64,000 nt of DNA, from positions 8,142,001 through 8,206,000 of the forward strand of contig NC_092590.1 in assembly GCF_047663525.1 (NCBI RefSeq), read 5' to 3'. Below are positions 34,801-44,565 of the stretch, piece after piece. The DNA comes from Anas platyrhynchos (Eukaryota > Chordata > Aves > Anseriformes > Anatidae). The position numbers and the translations under genes are program-made. Every line of letters begins with the position of its first letter. Within the stretch, counting starts at the first letter, position 1. Below the pieces are notes generated by a model. That model had not been told where the DNA came from. It saw nothing but the letters and a program-made list of their open reading frames with translations, and ran no database searches.

Positions 34801-35540
34801 TTTTGCCTCCAGTTAGAGCTATACAGCACTATTATTTTAGACACAAGCTCGAGCCACAGAAGGGTGTCTCCACAGCAGTACAAGGGACAGAGAAATCCAG
34901 GCAAAGATTTCTCGTGGCAAGGCATAATAGTGGGAGAAAACATCCCTGCAGTTCTTTTGTCTTTCCAGAGCAAGGAACATTCCACCTGTCGGCTGTCTGC
35001 CAAATTCCAGGAGGCTGGAAGCAAGCTGGAAATCATACCACCACGACTGCAGCTGAGGGAAGGTCTGACTTAAAACCTTGCCACAATGAAAATCCATCTA
35101 CCAGTATTGGTCACCAGTACCTTAACAGGTTCTAATATCAGTACGAGCAGCAGAAATTTGAAGACATACCAGAGATTTTAAAGAGTGCCTACTAACTTCC
35201 AGAACACTAACAACGCAACAAGGAATGATAAAAAAATAGCTGGTATACTTGCAAATAGTTTTCTATCTTCAGCTGATGAGTTAGGCGCAGAACCCTTTTG
35301 GCCACACGAATGCAGCCTTATGACACTAGGAAGAATCTTTTAAAAAGTGAACCTTAGAGACCCAAATTTCAGAAGGCAAATTATGAGAAAAATATATCTT
35401 TCAACTATGATTTTTTCAGGCAACTTATGACTGGAAACAATTGGAGCTGGTCGCACTGCAAGCTGTTGTAAGTCTGTGCCATTCTGCATTCTGTCCTCAG
35501 GCAGCCCTATCAGTAAGGAGGCATGTTACAGCTTTTTATT
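31824..35540. other. Non-coding stretch, no recognised gene
   Basis: Frames of up to about 150 codons (32,854-33,312 minus; 34,704-35,135 plus) overlap frames on the opposite strand and show no family features. 31,940-32,120 has a conserved look (TAAATTATTTTGTTATGCAA with flanking CpGs) but this is untested. Confidence 0.5.
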
Positions 35541-35570
35541 TATTCTAACCTGCTTTGTTGTTTTCTGCAG

Positions 35571-35760
35571 CACTGAGATCATTAAGAAAGAAGTTTCTCA
35601 GATACAGAAAAACATAACCCAAATTTTTAATGACCTCTCTAGTTCAGCTCCCCACTGCATATGCAGCTAATTATTTTTCACTTGCACATTTCCTAGGCCT
35701 TTCTTCATTCTGATCAGCCATGGAAACAAAGAGCTACTAATAAAAAGTGACCATTCCTCT
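35571..35760 (+). other. Candidate terminal coding exon with coiled-coil end
   Basis: Every element of a last exon is present in order. TTCTAAC (35,543-35,549) is a good branch point, placed about 22 nt before the AG. The tract CTGCTTTGTTGTTTTCTGCAG ends at 35,570. A frame entered with one base completing a codon stays open to TAA at 35,668-35,670, and AATAAA lies at 35,739-35,744. The 32 encoded residues contain Ile4, Val8, Ile11, Ile15, Ile18 and Leu22, spaced 4-3-4-3-4 as in a parallel coiled coil, with Lys, Glu and Gln between them and a Cys-rich end. I recognise no protein. No upstream exon with matching phase was identified, so a pseudo-exon, a decayed exon or chance remain possible. 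The 3' end is estimated from the poly(A) signal. Confidence 0.25.
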
Positions 35761-36433
35761 AAAAATTGTGGCACCTGGGGAGAGGAGGTACTACATGCTC
35801 AACCTGTGAGGCATTCTGCTCCTAACCTTTGAAAAGTCTGAAGACAGAATGGAGGTGTCATCTCCTCTACAATCAGATTTCCCTGTTCAGATTTGGGTTC
35901 CAAACCAAGGCAGGAAGAGCAGGAGTGAATACTCCTGGGATTTCTGAGCTGCACCTGGCTATGCCTCCTTCAGCATTCATTCCACACACACAAGTGAAGA
36001 GGACAGAATTTGAGACAGAGGAGGCTCTTTCAGAGCAGAGGGGAATTTTGCAAGTGTTCAGGGGAATAAAAGTAAGTCAGAAGCATTATAACTCTGTCAA
36101 TAATGCATTATACTTGAAAGGGCCTGGGTATATCTATCACTTAGCAAGTTACAGTCTCCCTTTTAAGGGAATCTCTGTATATAAAACCCTTACCTGATCT
36201 GATGGACCAGTGCTTTCAAACTAGTCAGCACCTGCTCTCAAACTTGATATACTCTCAAACTGTTTTAAGTGAAGCCAAAGGATCAAGACTTAATTAGCAG
36301 TGAAATACTTCTTATACCGATCAGTTTGCTCCAGATCTCCTGAGGGACATAGATTTGTCTCTATCTGGAATCTCCACCCTACCCTCAGCTGCTTGTTAGG
36401 AGGTTTGCATTTTGTCATTTGGCAGACACTTAC
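35761..36433. other. Non-coding stretch, nothing recognised
   Basis: No gene seen. A minus-strand CAG/GTAAGG donor-like sequence lies at about 36,186-36,195, without a clear partner acceptor. Confidence 0.45.
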
Positions 36434-36542
36434 CTGCCGCGTGTGCTGCGAAGGAAGAGTGCTTTTGGCAGCAGAGGCTGCACAGCTCTGGAAGAAGGAG
36501 AGGCAAGTTGGAGCAGCTTCATCTCTTAAGAGCGTCCCAGCT
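36434..36542 (-). other. Candidate internal exon, 109 nt
   Basis: On the minus strand a T-rich tract (CTTGTCTTGTTTGGTTTGGC) ends in AG at 36,543-36,544, and a strong donor CAG/GTAAGTG follows at 36,434/36,433. The interval is open in one frame, from Arg-Ala-Gly through Gln-His-Thr-Arg-Gln, with no recognised domain. 109 nt is not a multiple of three. It lies on the opposite strand to the 35,571 candidate, so both cannot belong to one transcript. A pseudo-exon is the default explanation. Confidence 0.18.
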
Positions 36543-36804
36543 CTGCCAAACCAAACAAGACAAGGTGACATGCTTTTCTTGCTGCTCCTTCGTAGACAGA
36601 CTCATTAGTTATTTGTTGGTCCCGTAAGTTGTGGGGATTTTTAATTTTTCCTTTTTTTCCTGCAGGGATAACAGTCATTCAGGTGTAATGCTTCAATTAA
36701 AAGGCTTTCCTTCTCTGGCAGTCACAGCAGTGAGAGTCACACCTCTGCTTAGGAAAAAAGCTTTGCTTCCAGCAGAAGCACTAAAGATGAAGGTGCAGTC
36801 ATTA
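36543..36804. other. Short non-coding gap
   Basis: Nothing recognised apart from a T-rich tract ending in TGCAG near 36,664, a plausible but isolated plus-strand acceptor. Confidence 0.4.
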
Positions 36805-36875
36805 AGGGTGGGATTTTCACAGGTGTTTGATGGTATCAGGTGCCCAATTCAGTCTCAGGTTTTTGCATTTTAGGC
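36805..36875 (+). repeat. Ancient amniote repeat relic
   Basis: GGGTGGGATTTTCACAGGTG, then TATCAGGTGCCCAATTCAGT, follows the order of an old amniote repeat (GGATTTTCAAAGGAGCC..., TTAGGCGCCCAACTC...). Short, diverged, and assigned from memory of the consensus only. Confidence 0.45.
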
Positions 36876-38369
36876 AATATAAAGGTACAAAGTGTTGTCA
36901 GAAGGGAATGATGATACAAAAATTGAGGTGATAGGAGTCCTAACACCTTTACTGAATGGTTCCAGTTAATAACAGAAAGAACAAAGCAAACTCCATCACA
37001 CTCTAGAACAGCTGGGCCCTGATGTCTTGCTTGCTTGCTGTGGCAAGGACACTTTTTTTGGTCACTTAGATAACACAAAGTGAGCTAACCTTGTTATTCC
37101 CTTAATTTTAACAAGTCTCTAAACACATCTGTCTAAATATCCATGACCCGGAGGGGAAAAAGAATATATTTAAAATATACAATGAGTGCCAAATCTAACT
37201 CATCAGTCTCTGCTGGGATTCCTGAGAGTCTTGAGAGGTGGGACCTGAAGCAGTTTATTTTGGCATCGTTCTCAGCTAGGGAATCTTTTGATAACAGTGA
37301 CTCTGGAACGGACCGATGCTTTGAGAAGAAAGTGGAGTAAGCATTAATGGGAGAGGAGAGGGAAGTCTTATACAGCAAATGCTGGGAAAAAGTGATAAAA
37401 TTCATCTGACTTCCACTGCTTTTCTTTCAAGGACAAGAAGAAGGAAAGAAAAGGAATAAACACAGTTCAAAGTTCCAGTCAAAAAAGAAATGGGACAAAA
37501 AAGTGAGAAAGTCCTTCTCATCACTGAAGTAATCCTTCTGACTACACGGGATTGCACTTATCACACCTTAGGTGCTTTGTCCAGCATCCCCTTCAATCTC
37601 CAGACAGAAGGAAACTATACCAGTCTATAGGTATTGGTTTTGAGATGTTTTTCTTTGAATAAAAATGTTTCCATCAGTAATTTCAGGCTACTGGCACTGC
37701 CTCTCGTAGCTCTGCCCCAGGATTCAGCCCAAGGAACAAGAAACAAAGGAAATAAAGAAAAAAAGTACTCTTGTAGTAGGAAAGCTTATATGCCTTTTGT
37801 CTTCTATACTCATTTTATGGTTGCAGGTTTTTTTTAAAACACTGTTTGATCTGGCAAGCAGTCCTAAGGTCTTACTAAAGTTCTGCTCCCCTTTCTAAAG
37901 CATGAAACCAACAGAGTAATCAAGGTAACCATCAGTTATCTATCACTTTTTTCAAGTCGTAGCTGCAACTGGGATGTCAAGAAAAGAACTGGGCAAAAGG
38001 GTTTTCACCTAATGTGGTTTCTTATCTTCCCACAGCTACTTTAAACATCAGGGCAACGTTTTTATCTTTGTCTGGGGAAGGGAAAAAAAATAAATTGTTG
38101 CTAGATTTAAAAGTCTTCCAGAGTAACCGGAGAGATGTCACTCAGGCATTCAGCTGGGCTGTGGCAGATCTGGGACCCATCTCCTCCTTTGCCTGAGCCA
38201 GTGCACACCGGGGTATTAACCTATCTGCCAGGCTGTCAGCCTGGGGCCTAGGGTCAGGCTGTCTCCGTCTCTCCTGCTGAAGCTGCTCTACTTTACATAG
38301 AATAAATCATTCATTAGGGCTCAGACAGTGCGCAAAACAACTTCATCACTGAATGGTTAGGCGAGTCAT
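36876..38369. other. Non-coding stretch, nothing recognised
   Basis: No gene or repeat recognised. Short A/G-rich runs near 37,430-37,510. Confidence 0.5.
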
Positions 38370-38470
38370 GGGGGATGCAGGCAAGGATTTCGGTCCCTGC
38401 TTCAGGAGAAGCTTACACTCAGATTAAGTAGTCAGCGTAACACAGACCTCATTTGTCCGAGGTGAGTGCA
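38370..38470 (+). repeat. Ancient amniote repeat relic
   Basis: GATTTCGGTCCCTGCTTCAG and GAGAAGCTTACACTCAGATT resemble an old amniote repeat phrase (GGTCCCTGCCCTCAAGGAGC, TTACAGTCTA). A related phrase recurs at 40,535-40,580. Confidence 0.35.
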
Positions 38471-40105
38471 CTAAGACACAAAATGATTCCCTCCACGGCC
38501 TCCAAAATATTTCAAGTATTATCCCAGTAAAAGCAGAACAAGAGGAATTAGGAACGTCTCTCTCTTCCACCTAAACAAAAGCCCCAATATCTGAGTGATA
38601 ATGATTTAAATGTCCTCAAGCTGAGGAAGGAATTTAACTGTGGCCTCCCACATACAAAATAAATGCCATAATCACTGGGTTCTTGCAGGAAAGCATTTAC
38701 ATCTATTTTGTCATTTCCTCTCCTTGAAAGCGGCATAAAACAGAACATACATTTGATGCTATTTTGTGCTGAATGAGAAAAATCCAGTGGAAAAAAAATA
38801 CTACCCCACTGAAGTTAACTTTTAGTTAAACTCAACTGAATCTCTTTAATTTTTCCCATTTAGCCACCAACCAACGTGTAGTAACAGTGGTTCACAGAGG
38901 CATAGCCCTAGTCTTTGTTAATCAATGAGGTGATTTAACTAAAACCTTTTGTAATCAATCAGTTTGAAAAGCCAACACTTTCCTGTGTTGGAATATCCAG
39001 CCCTTCTTTCTTAGGGACTTATGTTTGAACACAGGAATTGAAAAAAAAAAAAAAAAAAACAGAAAGAAAAAAAAAAAAGCAGTTATTGATTCAATCTTGT
39101 CTTGTTCAGTCCCAGCTTGTAAGGAATTTCATTTAATTAAATTGGCTACAAATATATAAAAATATGTGCATATATGTGTGTGTGTGTTTGTATTTTGCTT
39201 TGAAAGAGGGAGATCAGCTAGGAACTCACCTGTTTCCCACCAGCAGCACCAGGTTCTCAGACTTATGCAGTCCCCATATGTATTGCCTGCAAGTGGTTCA
39301 CCAGGGCACTGGGTTAAGCCTCCGTCCCATCAGCCAGGCAGGCTTGCACGCCGTGTCCAGGATTTCACCTGTAATGTTGGAAAAAAAAAAGGAAAGTTCT
39401 TAATTTTTTCAAGAGCTATGGGCTACCCCTTCACGTTTTGTCTCTTATTTTTGACATCTTCATCATGCCCTCTCACACCTGCTTTTCAGAGTCCCTACCT
39501 AGGATCTGTCTCGGTGACTCTCTGCTGTTGACCAATTTGGCAAGACACCGAAATCCTCATCCCCCACTTCTAGATTCACCCACCTGAATGGCATCTTCAA
39601 AAAAAAAAATAAATTATAAAGCATTCCTTATTCATAACTGGGCCAAAGGTTCTTGCCATAGGTACTGACAATGTCCATCTCATTTAATTAGAAGTTTTAT
39701 ACTTGGATAATGAAAGGTGCTGAAAACATGCCCAGTTATTTATCCTGACAGGAATAAGGTTGGTACAATCCCTACCAGGACAACCATAGGAAAATTTGCC
39801 TTTTTATGCTCTGTTTTGTAGTCCTCCATCTCTCTAGAAGGAGAGAGAGTATGGAGAGTCTTGAAGGATGTGTCCTTTCCTGGAAACAAAGGAAGGTTTC
39901 TGGAAGATGACTGACGTTATCCTCACTGTCCTTTTTCACTATAACTAAAAGGAGTTTCTTGGCATGTGAATAAAACAACTGGCCGTAGTTTACAAAGACT
40001 ATAAAGACCGAAGTTGAGCTTGCTGAAAATTGAACTTTTCAGTCAAAATTCTTTTGTATTTGAAATGATGAAAAGAGGAGAAAAATGAAAGTGCCCTGTC
40101 CCTTC
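38471..40105. other. Non-coding stretch with simple repeats
   Basis: Holds a hairpin CCAACAC-TTTCCT-GTGTTGG (38,972-38,991), A19 plus A12 runs (39,041-39,078), a short TG tract near 39,174-39,187 and A10 near 39,599. No gene recognised. Confidence 0.5.
39041..39078. repeat. Poly(A) tract, interrupted
   Basis: A19 (39,041-39,059), CAGAAAG, A12 (39,067-39,078). Possibly the tail of a decayed retrocopy; no source is identifiable to the left. Confidence 0.9.
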
Positions 40106-40139
40106 AGGAAAGTCGGGGCTCTAGGAAAGTCGGAGCTGG
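40106..40139 (+). repeat. 17-bp tandem duplication (2 copies)
   Basis: AGGAAAGTCGGGGCTCT (40,106-40,122) is followed directly by AGGAAAGTCGGAGCTGG (40,123-40,139), with three differences. Confidence 0.9.
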
Positions 40140-41929
40140 CATCCCCAGAGGCAGGTTGGTGGGACTCTGGGAAGGCAGACCAGCAGGACAGCCAGCACGC
40201 CTGCCACCCCATGTGTCAATGAACTCAATGGGTTCCTGGAAAATAATCTGATTTCCCCCACCCAGCCCTTCCTGACAGCAAAGTGTTGAGTTTGAACACT
40301 TGGGCTGAATTTCCAAACCACCCTTGCTTCCCAAGCACCCTTTTTCTGCATTCCTTTTTCCCACGTTGCATGGGCCATACAGGACATAAAAGAACTGGGA
40401 TTGGTGGATGCAGTTCCTTTAACAGCACAAAACACTTCAGATCCCCTTGAAGGACATCAGAGGGTTTATCACAGTGCGTTTTGGTGGTAGGTGTGTATGT
40501 TTGCGTGCAGATGCAGACCCGTTTGTGGGTAAACAGAGCGGCAGCGCTGCCCTGAAGAGTTTGTATTCTTTTAAAGCTTTTACAATCTTTCAACACATCT
40601 ATCACATAACTCTCCCTCTCAGCATCCCGCTGACCTCTGCAAACTCACGAGTGCTAACCCGCTTCTTTACACCTGCTTGCTGCAGCCATTCGTCCCTTTA
40701 GGGCAGCCGTATCGGGCACGGGTGATGTTTGTATGCTACGGACTGAGCTTCAGCAAACCCAAAGGCATCGGTGAGCTTGTGGTGTTACCAGAGAGACCTT
40801 TGAAACCTGCAGGCAGGTCTGCTGAGCCACTTTTTTTCCAGCCACTGCTCGCCGTGGCCTGTGGTTATTCACCATTTAGGCCTATTGAGCAGCAGGACTA
40901 AAACACAGAGGCAGTAAATCCTGCTGAAAGCCCCTCCATATATGACACACTTTATTATAAGAGAATAAGGGGTTCAGCTCTGTTGGACCAAATCAAGTTG
41001 GCCTGTGTTAAGTACCACATTTTAGATTCAAATCCCTGCTAAAGCCTCTGCTTACGCTGGTGGTTAACATTATTTTTATATCTGTCTTCGGAAATGAAAG
41101 ACAGAAGCAGCTCACACATAGCAGCAACAGCAGCAGCAGCTTTTAAGGGCCGACTCCATAGATTAAAGGGTGATACACTGAGCACCACCACCCCAGTGTC
41201 TACTGATTAGGTTGGGAGAAAAGCTGAGTGACAAACATGTTTCCAATCTGCCTAGCCCATGCAGCGAAATGGAGCAATCTGGCCTGAAAAGGGATTTAGA
41301 CTTTTGTTGTGCGCAAGGGGGGAAAAAGCTGATTTAAATCCATCAACAATGCTCTCCCTCTTGGTGATCTCAGAGATAAGGAACAGAGTCTGGACACAGT
41401 TCATATCCTACCTCTCACCAGGCCCCACACTTCCACTCAAAGACAAAAGCTGGCAGATGAGGGTAAAGGATGCTGTCTTGCTATTGAGCAGCCTGCTCAC
41501 TTAAAAACATGTTGTACAATGCACGGAGCCTGCCTGGGGCATTTGATCTAGCAATTTTTCAAGTGCGAGTGAATCCCCAGCCCAAAGGAAGAGAAATATA
41601 AGGCCTTTTCGTTCACCAGGAACATTGCTATTAATTCCGTGGCGCTGTGGATGTATAGCGCTGCATGCGTAAAAAGGATCTTTAGAGACAGACAGAAAGG
41701 TCTTGCTCCAACTTGTTTACAGCCTAAACCAGAAAGACATCGCAGCAGAGAATAACGACAGCCTACAGCTCTTGTGTGGGGTAGGCAGAGGGAGAAGTGG
41801 GGCGGACAAAGAAGAGAGATGGCAAAAAACAAAGGCGAAGGAAATCAGGTTTCTAAGAGAGAGCTATTAGATCCCCTTACAAGGAAAGCAAATCACATGG
41901 TTTCCTTTATTCTGGTTATTTAATATATG
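40140..41929. other. Non-coding stretch with weak relic
   Basis: 40,535-40,580 (GCGCTGCCCTGAAGAGTTTG, TATTC) resembles the old repeat phrase also seen near 38,380. A short interrupted CAG tract lies near 41,123-41,141. No gene recognised. Confidence 0.45.
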
Positions 41930-42180
41930 CCATCCCGTGCATTTCAGTGTGACTGCCATAAGGAGGGAGCCATTACATTCTCTCTTTATCTCTTGTCACA
42001 AGGACTGAGAATGAGGTGATAACCCATTTTTCTGAAACCTCTCTCAGACCCTTGGAGAAAAAAAAAAAGAAAAGAAAAAAAAAAGATTTTGCCTTGTTTC
42101 ATCTGAAAGAGATGAAAAGGTTAAAAAAAAATTGCAGTTCTGGTTGCCTATAAGCATATCTGCTCTTTGCTTATTTTTAA
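41930..42180. promoter_or_regulatory. Left shoulder of the CpG-enriched block
   Basis: 41,930-42,020 has a conserved look (ATTTAATATATGCCATCCCG, CATTTCAGTGTGACTGCCAT). It is followed by an A-rich tract, two A-runs joined by GAAAAG, at 42,058-42,085. Confidence 0.25.
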
Positions 42181-43650
42181 TTGAGTTCGTTTTCTCAAAT
42201 AAAAGCGAATGAACGAAGGGATGCATGCGCGGAAAGTCAATCCGTGCAAAAGGCAGAGGCTTGTTTTCTTGTGGCAGAAATGCAGATGATGCCCTCTGAC
42301 AGTTGTGAAGAACACCAACAAAATGGTTGCTGGAAAATAGCAGCAATCACCTCTGTTACTCCATGGATGCCCCTCGCCATAGGCATTAGCGCAGAGCTTT
42401 CCCGGTCACAATTATTAAAACGGACTTCGGCAAGCCCTTATTGCTGCCATGTTTGGAGAGCAGCATTCAGATGCAGATTGCCTTAAATCCCATCAACCCA
42501 TTCAAGCGTTTGTACGCAAGTGTGTCTGCCTCTGCGCCTACGTGTGCGTGTGTTTGGGTGCTTTTACCCACCTCCACAGCGCTCGCTCCGCGCACACCTT
42601 CCCTTCACCCCCTCGTTCGCAGGGAAAGAGCTAAAATTGTCAAAGAGGAGAATGCGAAATTTTCCCAGCTACTTTGTCAGATGTTCGTGTGCGCGTCTTA
42701 TAAATATTTCATACCAAATATTTAACATTATTCCTTCCCCAATCGGATCAGCTTTGAAATGCTCCTCAAAGTGAATTCTCCCCTAACAATGGCTTGACGC
42801 AAAAGCCTTTTTTCTCTCTTAAGAAGAGGAGGCTGCACATGGTCTGCTACCATAGCAGCATGAATAGTTCTTATTTAATGGAAAATAAAAGATACTTTAC
42901 ATTAATTCAGTGGGGGATGGAAAGCCGGGCACATGCGTACCTTGTGCTTCGAACATGGAGGAGCATCATACCTTGACCTCCCCTCCTCTGGTCCCATGAT
43001 TATTACCCAGCTTGCATTAGAGCTGTAATGGGAAGTGACAAGTTTATGTAAATGATCCACACAAGGATTTTACTCTTGTAAAACAGAGCAGTTACTCTGG
43101 GCTTTCTAATTATTTCATGCCTTGTGGTTCTGTGATGGGGCAGAGATGACTATTACTTGAAAAGTATATTGTGATTGACAAGCCACTGTCCCCCTGGAAC
43201 TCATTAAGGCCTGTGCTTTGCAAGAGGGGGTAGAAAACCCTACCAGGCACACCACATGCACACAAGCAGGCGCGCACGCTCGCCCCAGTGCCGGTTGCTC
43301 TCTCAGATCATTTGTTGGGGTTTTTGCACTGGTGGAGAGAAGCGCAATCTGCATGGATCTCAAACAAGTACCACCTCCTGGCTACAAATTGACCAATTAT
43401 CCTCCTCTCTCCCGTTCCGAGTTTAAAATCTAAGATTATCGGCAACAGACCTGGCAGGCGTACAACGGCCTTCGGATTTTAGCGTGCTGGGTGGAAGAAA
43501 TCGGCTGTTTCAGCAGAGTGGGGCTGGGGTAAGGGAAGCAGGCTGCTATAAAAGCTGTCACCAGTGCATTTCTGCTGCCACGCGATTTGTGCGAGTGCTT
43601 CCCAGGACGTGTGGAGAGCCATCCTGCTGCCTCGGCATGACCTGTTTGCC
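42181..43650. promoter_or_regulatory. CpG-enriched block, putative regulatory island or cryptic promoter
   Basis: By eye, 42,181-42,760 has close to 30 CpGs and 43,250-43,650 about 20, against very few in neighbouring kilobases. Examples are GCATGCGCGG, CGCTCGCTCCGCGC and GTGCGCGTC. The middle (42,760-43,240) is CpG-poor but conserved-looking (CTAATTATTTCATGCC at 43,106-43,121; AAGTTTATGTAAATGATCC near 43,042-43,060). No frame in it is convincingly coding. A TATA box at 43,547 lies in the right part. It could be an unmethylated enhancer or promoter CpG island of a non-coding transcript, or the edge of a nearby developmental gene's regulatory domain. Only the composition and motifs are seen; methylation and activity are inference. 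Confidence 0.4.
43541..43556 (+). promoter_or_regulatory. TATA box candidate
   Basis: GGCTGCTATAAAAGCT: TATAAAA (43,547-43,553) has GC-containing flanks, as in classical core promoters, and sits inside the CpG-enriched block. A start would be expected near 43,575-43,580. No long frame follows: the first ATG (43,637) opens only nine codons. A non-coding transcript would be the likely product, if any. Confidence 0.25.
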
Positions 43651-44162
43651 TTTCTGTCTTAATTGATTTTTCTGGCCTTCAAACTTGCAAACAAAATGAC
43701 AATTTGTTTGGTGAAAGTAGAGCCCCTGCCTTTTGAAACGTACACCACACTCCAACCATGGAGAGAGGAAAAATCCCATTCAGCAGCTGCATTAATGCTT
43801 CCCATTGTAGAAGTGGTTTTGAATTCTGCTGCTGGTTTGGGATGTAACACAGTTTAGCATAAAATCAATTCATGGTTAACTCCATAGTGGTTGGATCTTA
43901 TGGGCATGCAGCATTTCTTACTTTTAGTTCACTTCTGATTGAAGTAAACCCTCTGAGAGGCTTAAGAAAAGCACACGGCCCACTTGAATTCTTCCATTAA
44001 AGAGCACTTTGCTTACTTCAAGTTGTCTCAATCTTTAAAAATAACAATAATAAAAAAAAAATAAAATAACAGTAATAAAAACCAGTTTCAACCAGGAGTT
44101 GGATACTTAATTCACCACCTTTCTAGCAACCCGCTTGACTATATCTGCAGGGGAAATTCATG
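43651..44162. other. Non-coding stretch
   Basis: AT-rich with a degenerate A/ATA run near 44,036-44,085. No gene recognised. Confidence 0.45.
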
Positions 44163-44201
44163 ATCTCACTATTATGTTCCATAATAGCATTGCAGTGAGA
44201 T
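44163..44201. repeat. Bulged hairpin (14 bp in two helices)
   Basis: ATCTCA + CTATTATG (44,163-44,176) pairs with CATAATAG (44,180-44,187) and TGAGAT (44,196-44,201), with loop TTC and an 8-nt bulge CATTGCAG. The nested exact complementarity (8 bp and 6 bp) in ordinary-looking DNA suggests selection on a palindromic site or structure, but chance cannot be excluded. Confidence 0.85.
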
Positions 44202-44514
44202 AACAGCCACCCATCATCTCTGTATAATACCTTTGTTATGTCTAATTTGTCAGTAGATTTCCCTCCAAAACATCTAGGTCATGGATAGTCAATTAAACAA
44301 TAATAATAAGAAGAAGATTCCTCACGATCCAACATATAAAGCTTAGGCCAAAAGCTGTACATCACTGATACAAAAATCAGCATAGAGGTAGAAATATGGG
44401 AACATGGGAAAAGAGAAGAATAAAAATGTAAAAGAAAAAAAAAAAGGCATGGAAAAACCTCAGAGGTCAGTTATATTTTAGAGCAGTGAGAAGTGAATAC
44501 ACCAGGGACTAAGG
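44202..44514. other. Non-coding stretch with AAT/AAG triplets
   Basis: A short AATAATAATAAGAAGAAG run at 44,299-44,316 and A12 near 44,433. Nothing else recognised. Confidence 0.5.
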
Positions 44515-44565
44515 GGGATTTTCAAACATGCTGAGCATTGGCTTAATTTGTCTCCTTTGAGGTGA
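44515..44565 (+). repeat. Ancient amniote CR1/L3-type relic
   Basis: GGGATTTTCAAACATGCTGA, GCATTGGCTTAATTTGTCTC and CTTTGAGG follow the order of a well-known old amniote repeat segment (ATTTTCAAAAGTGCTGAGCA, ...CTCCCATTGAAG). The best preserved of the relics here. Confidence 0.5.
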
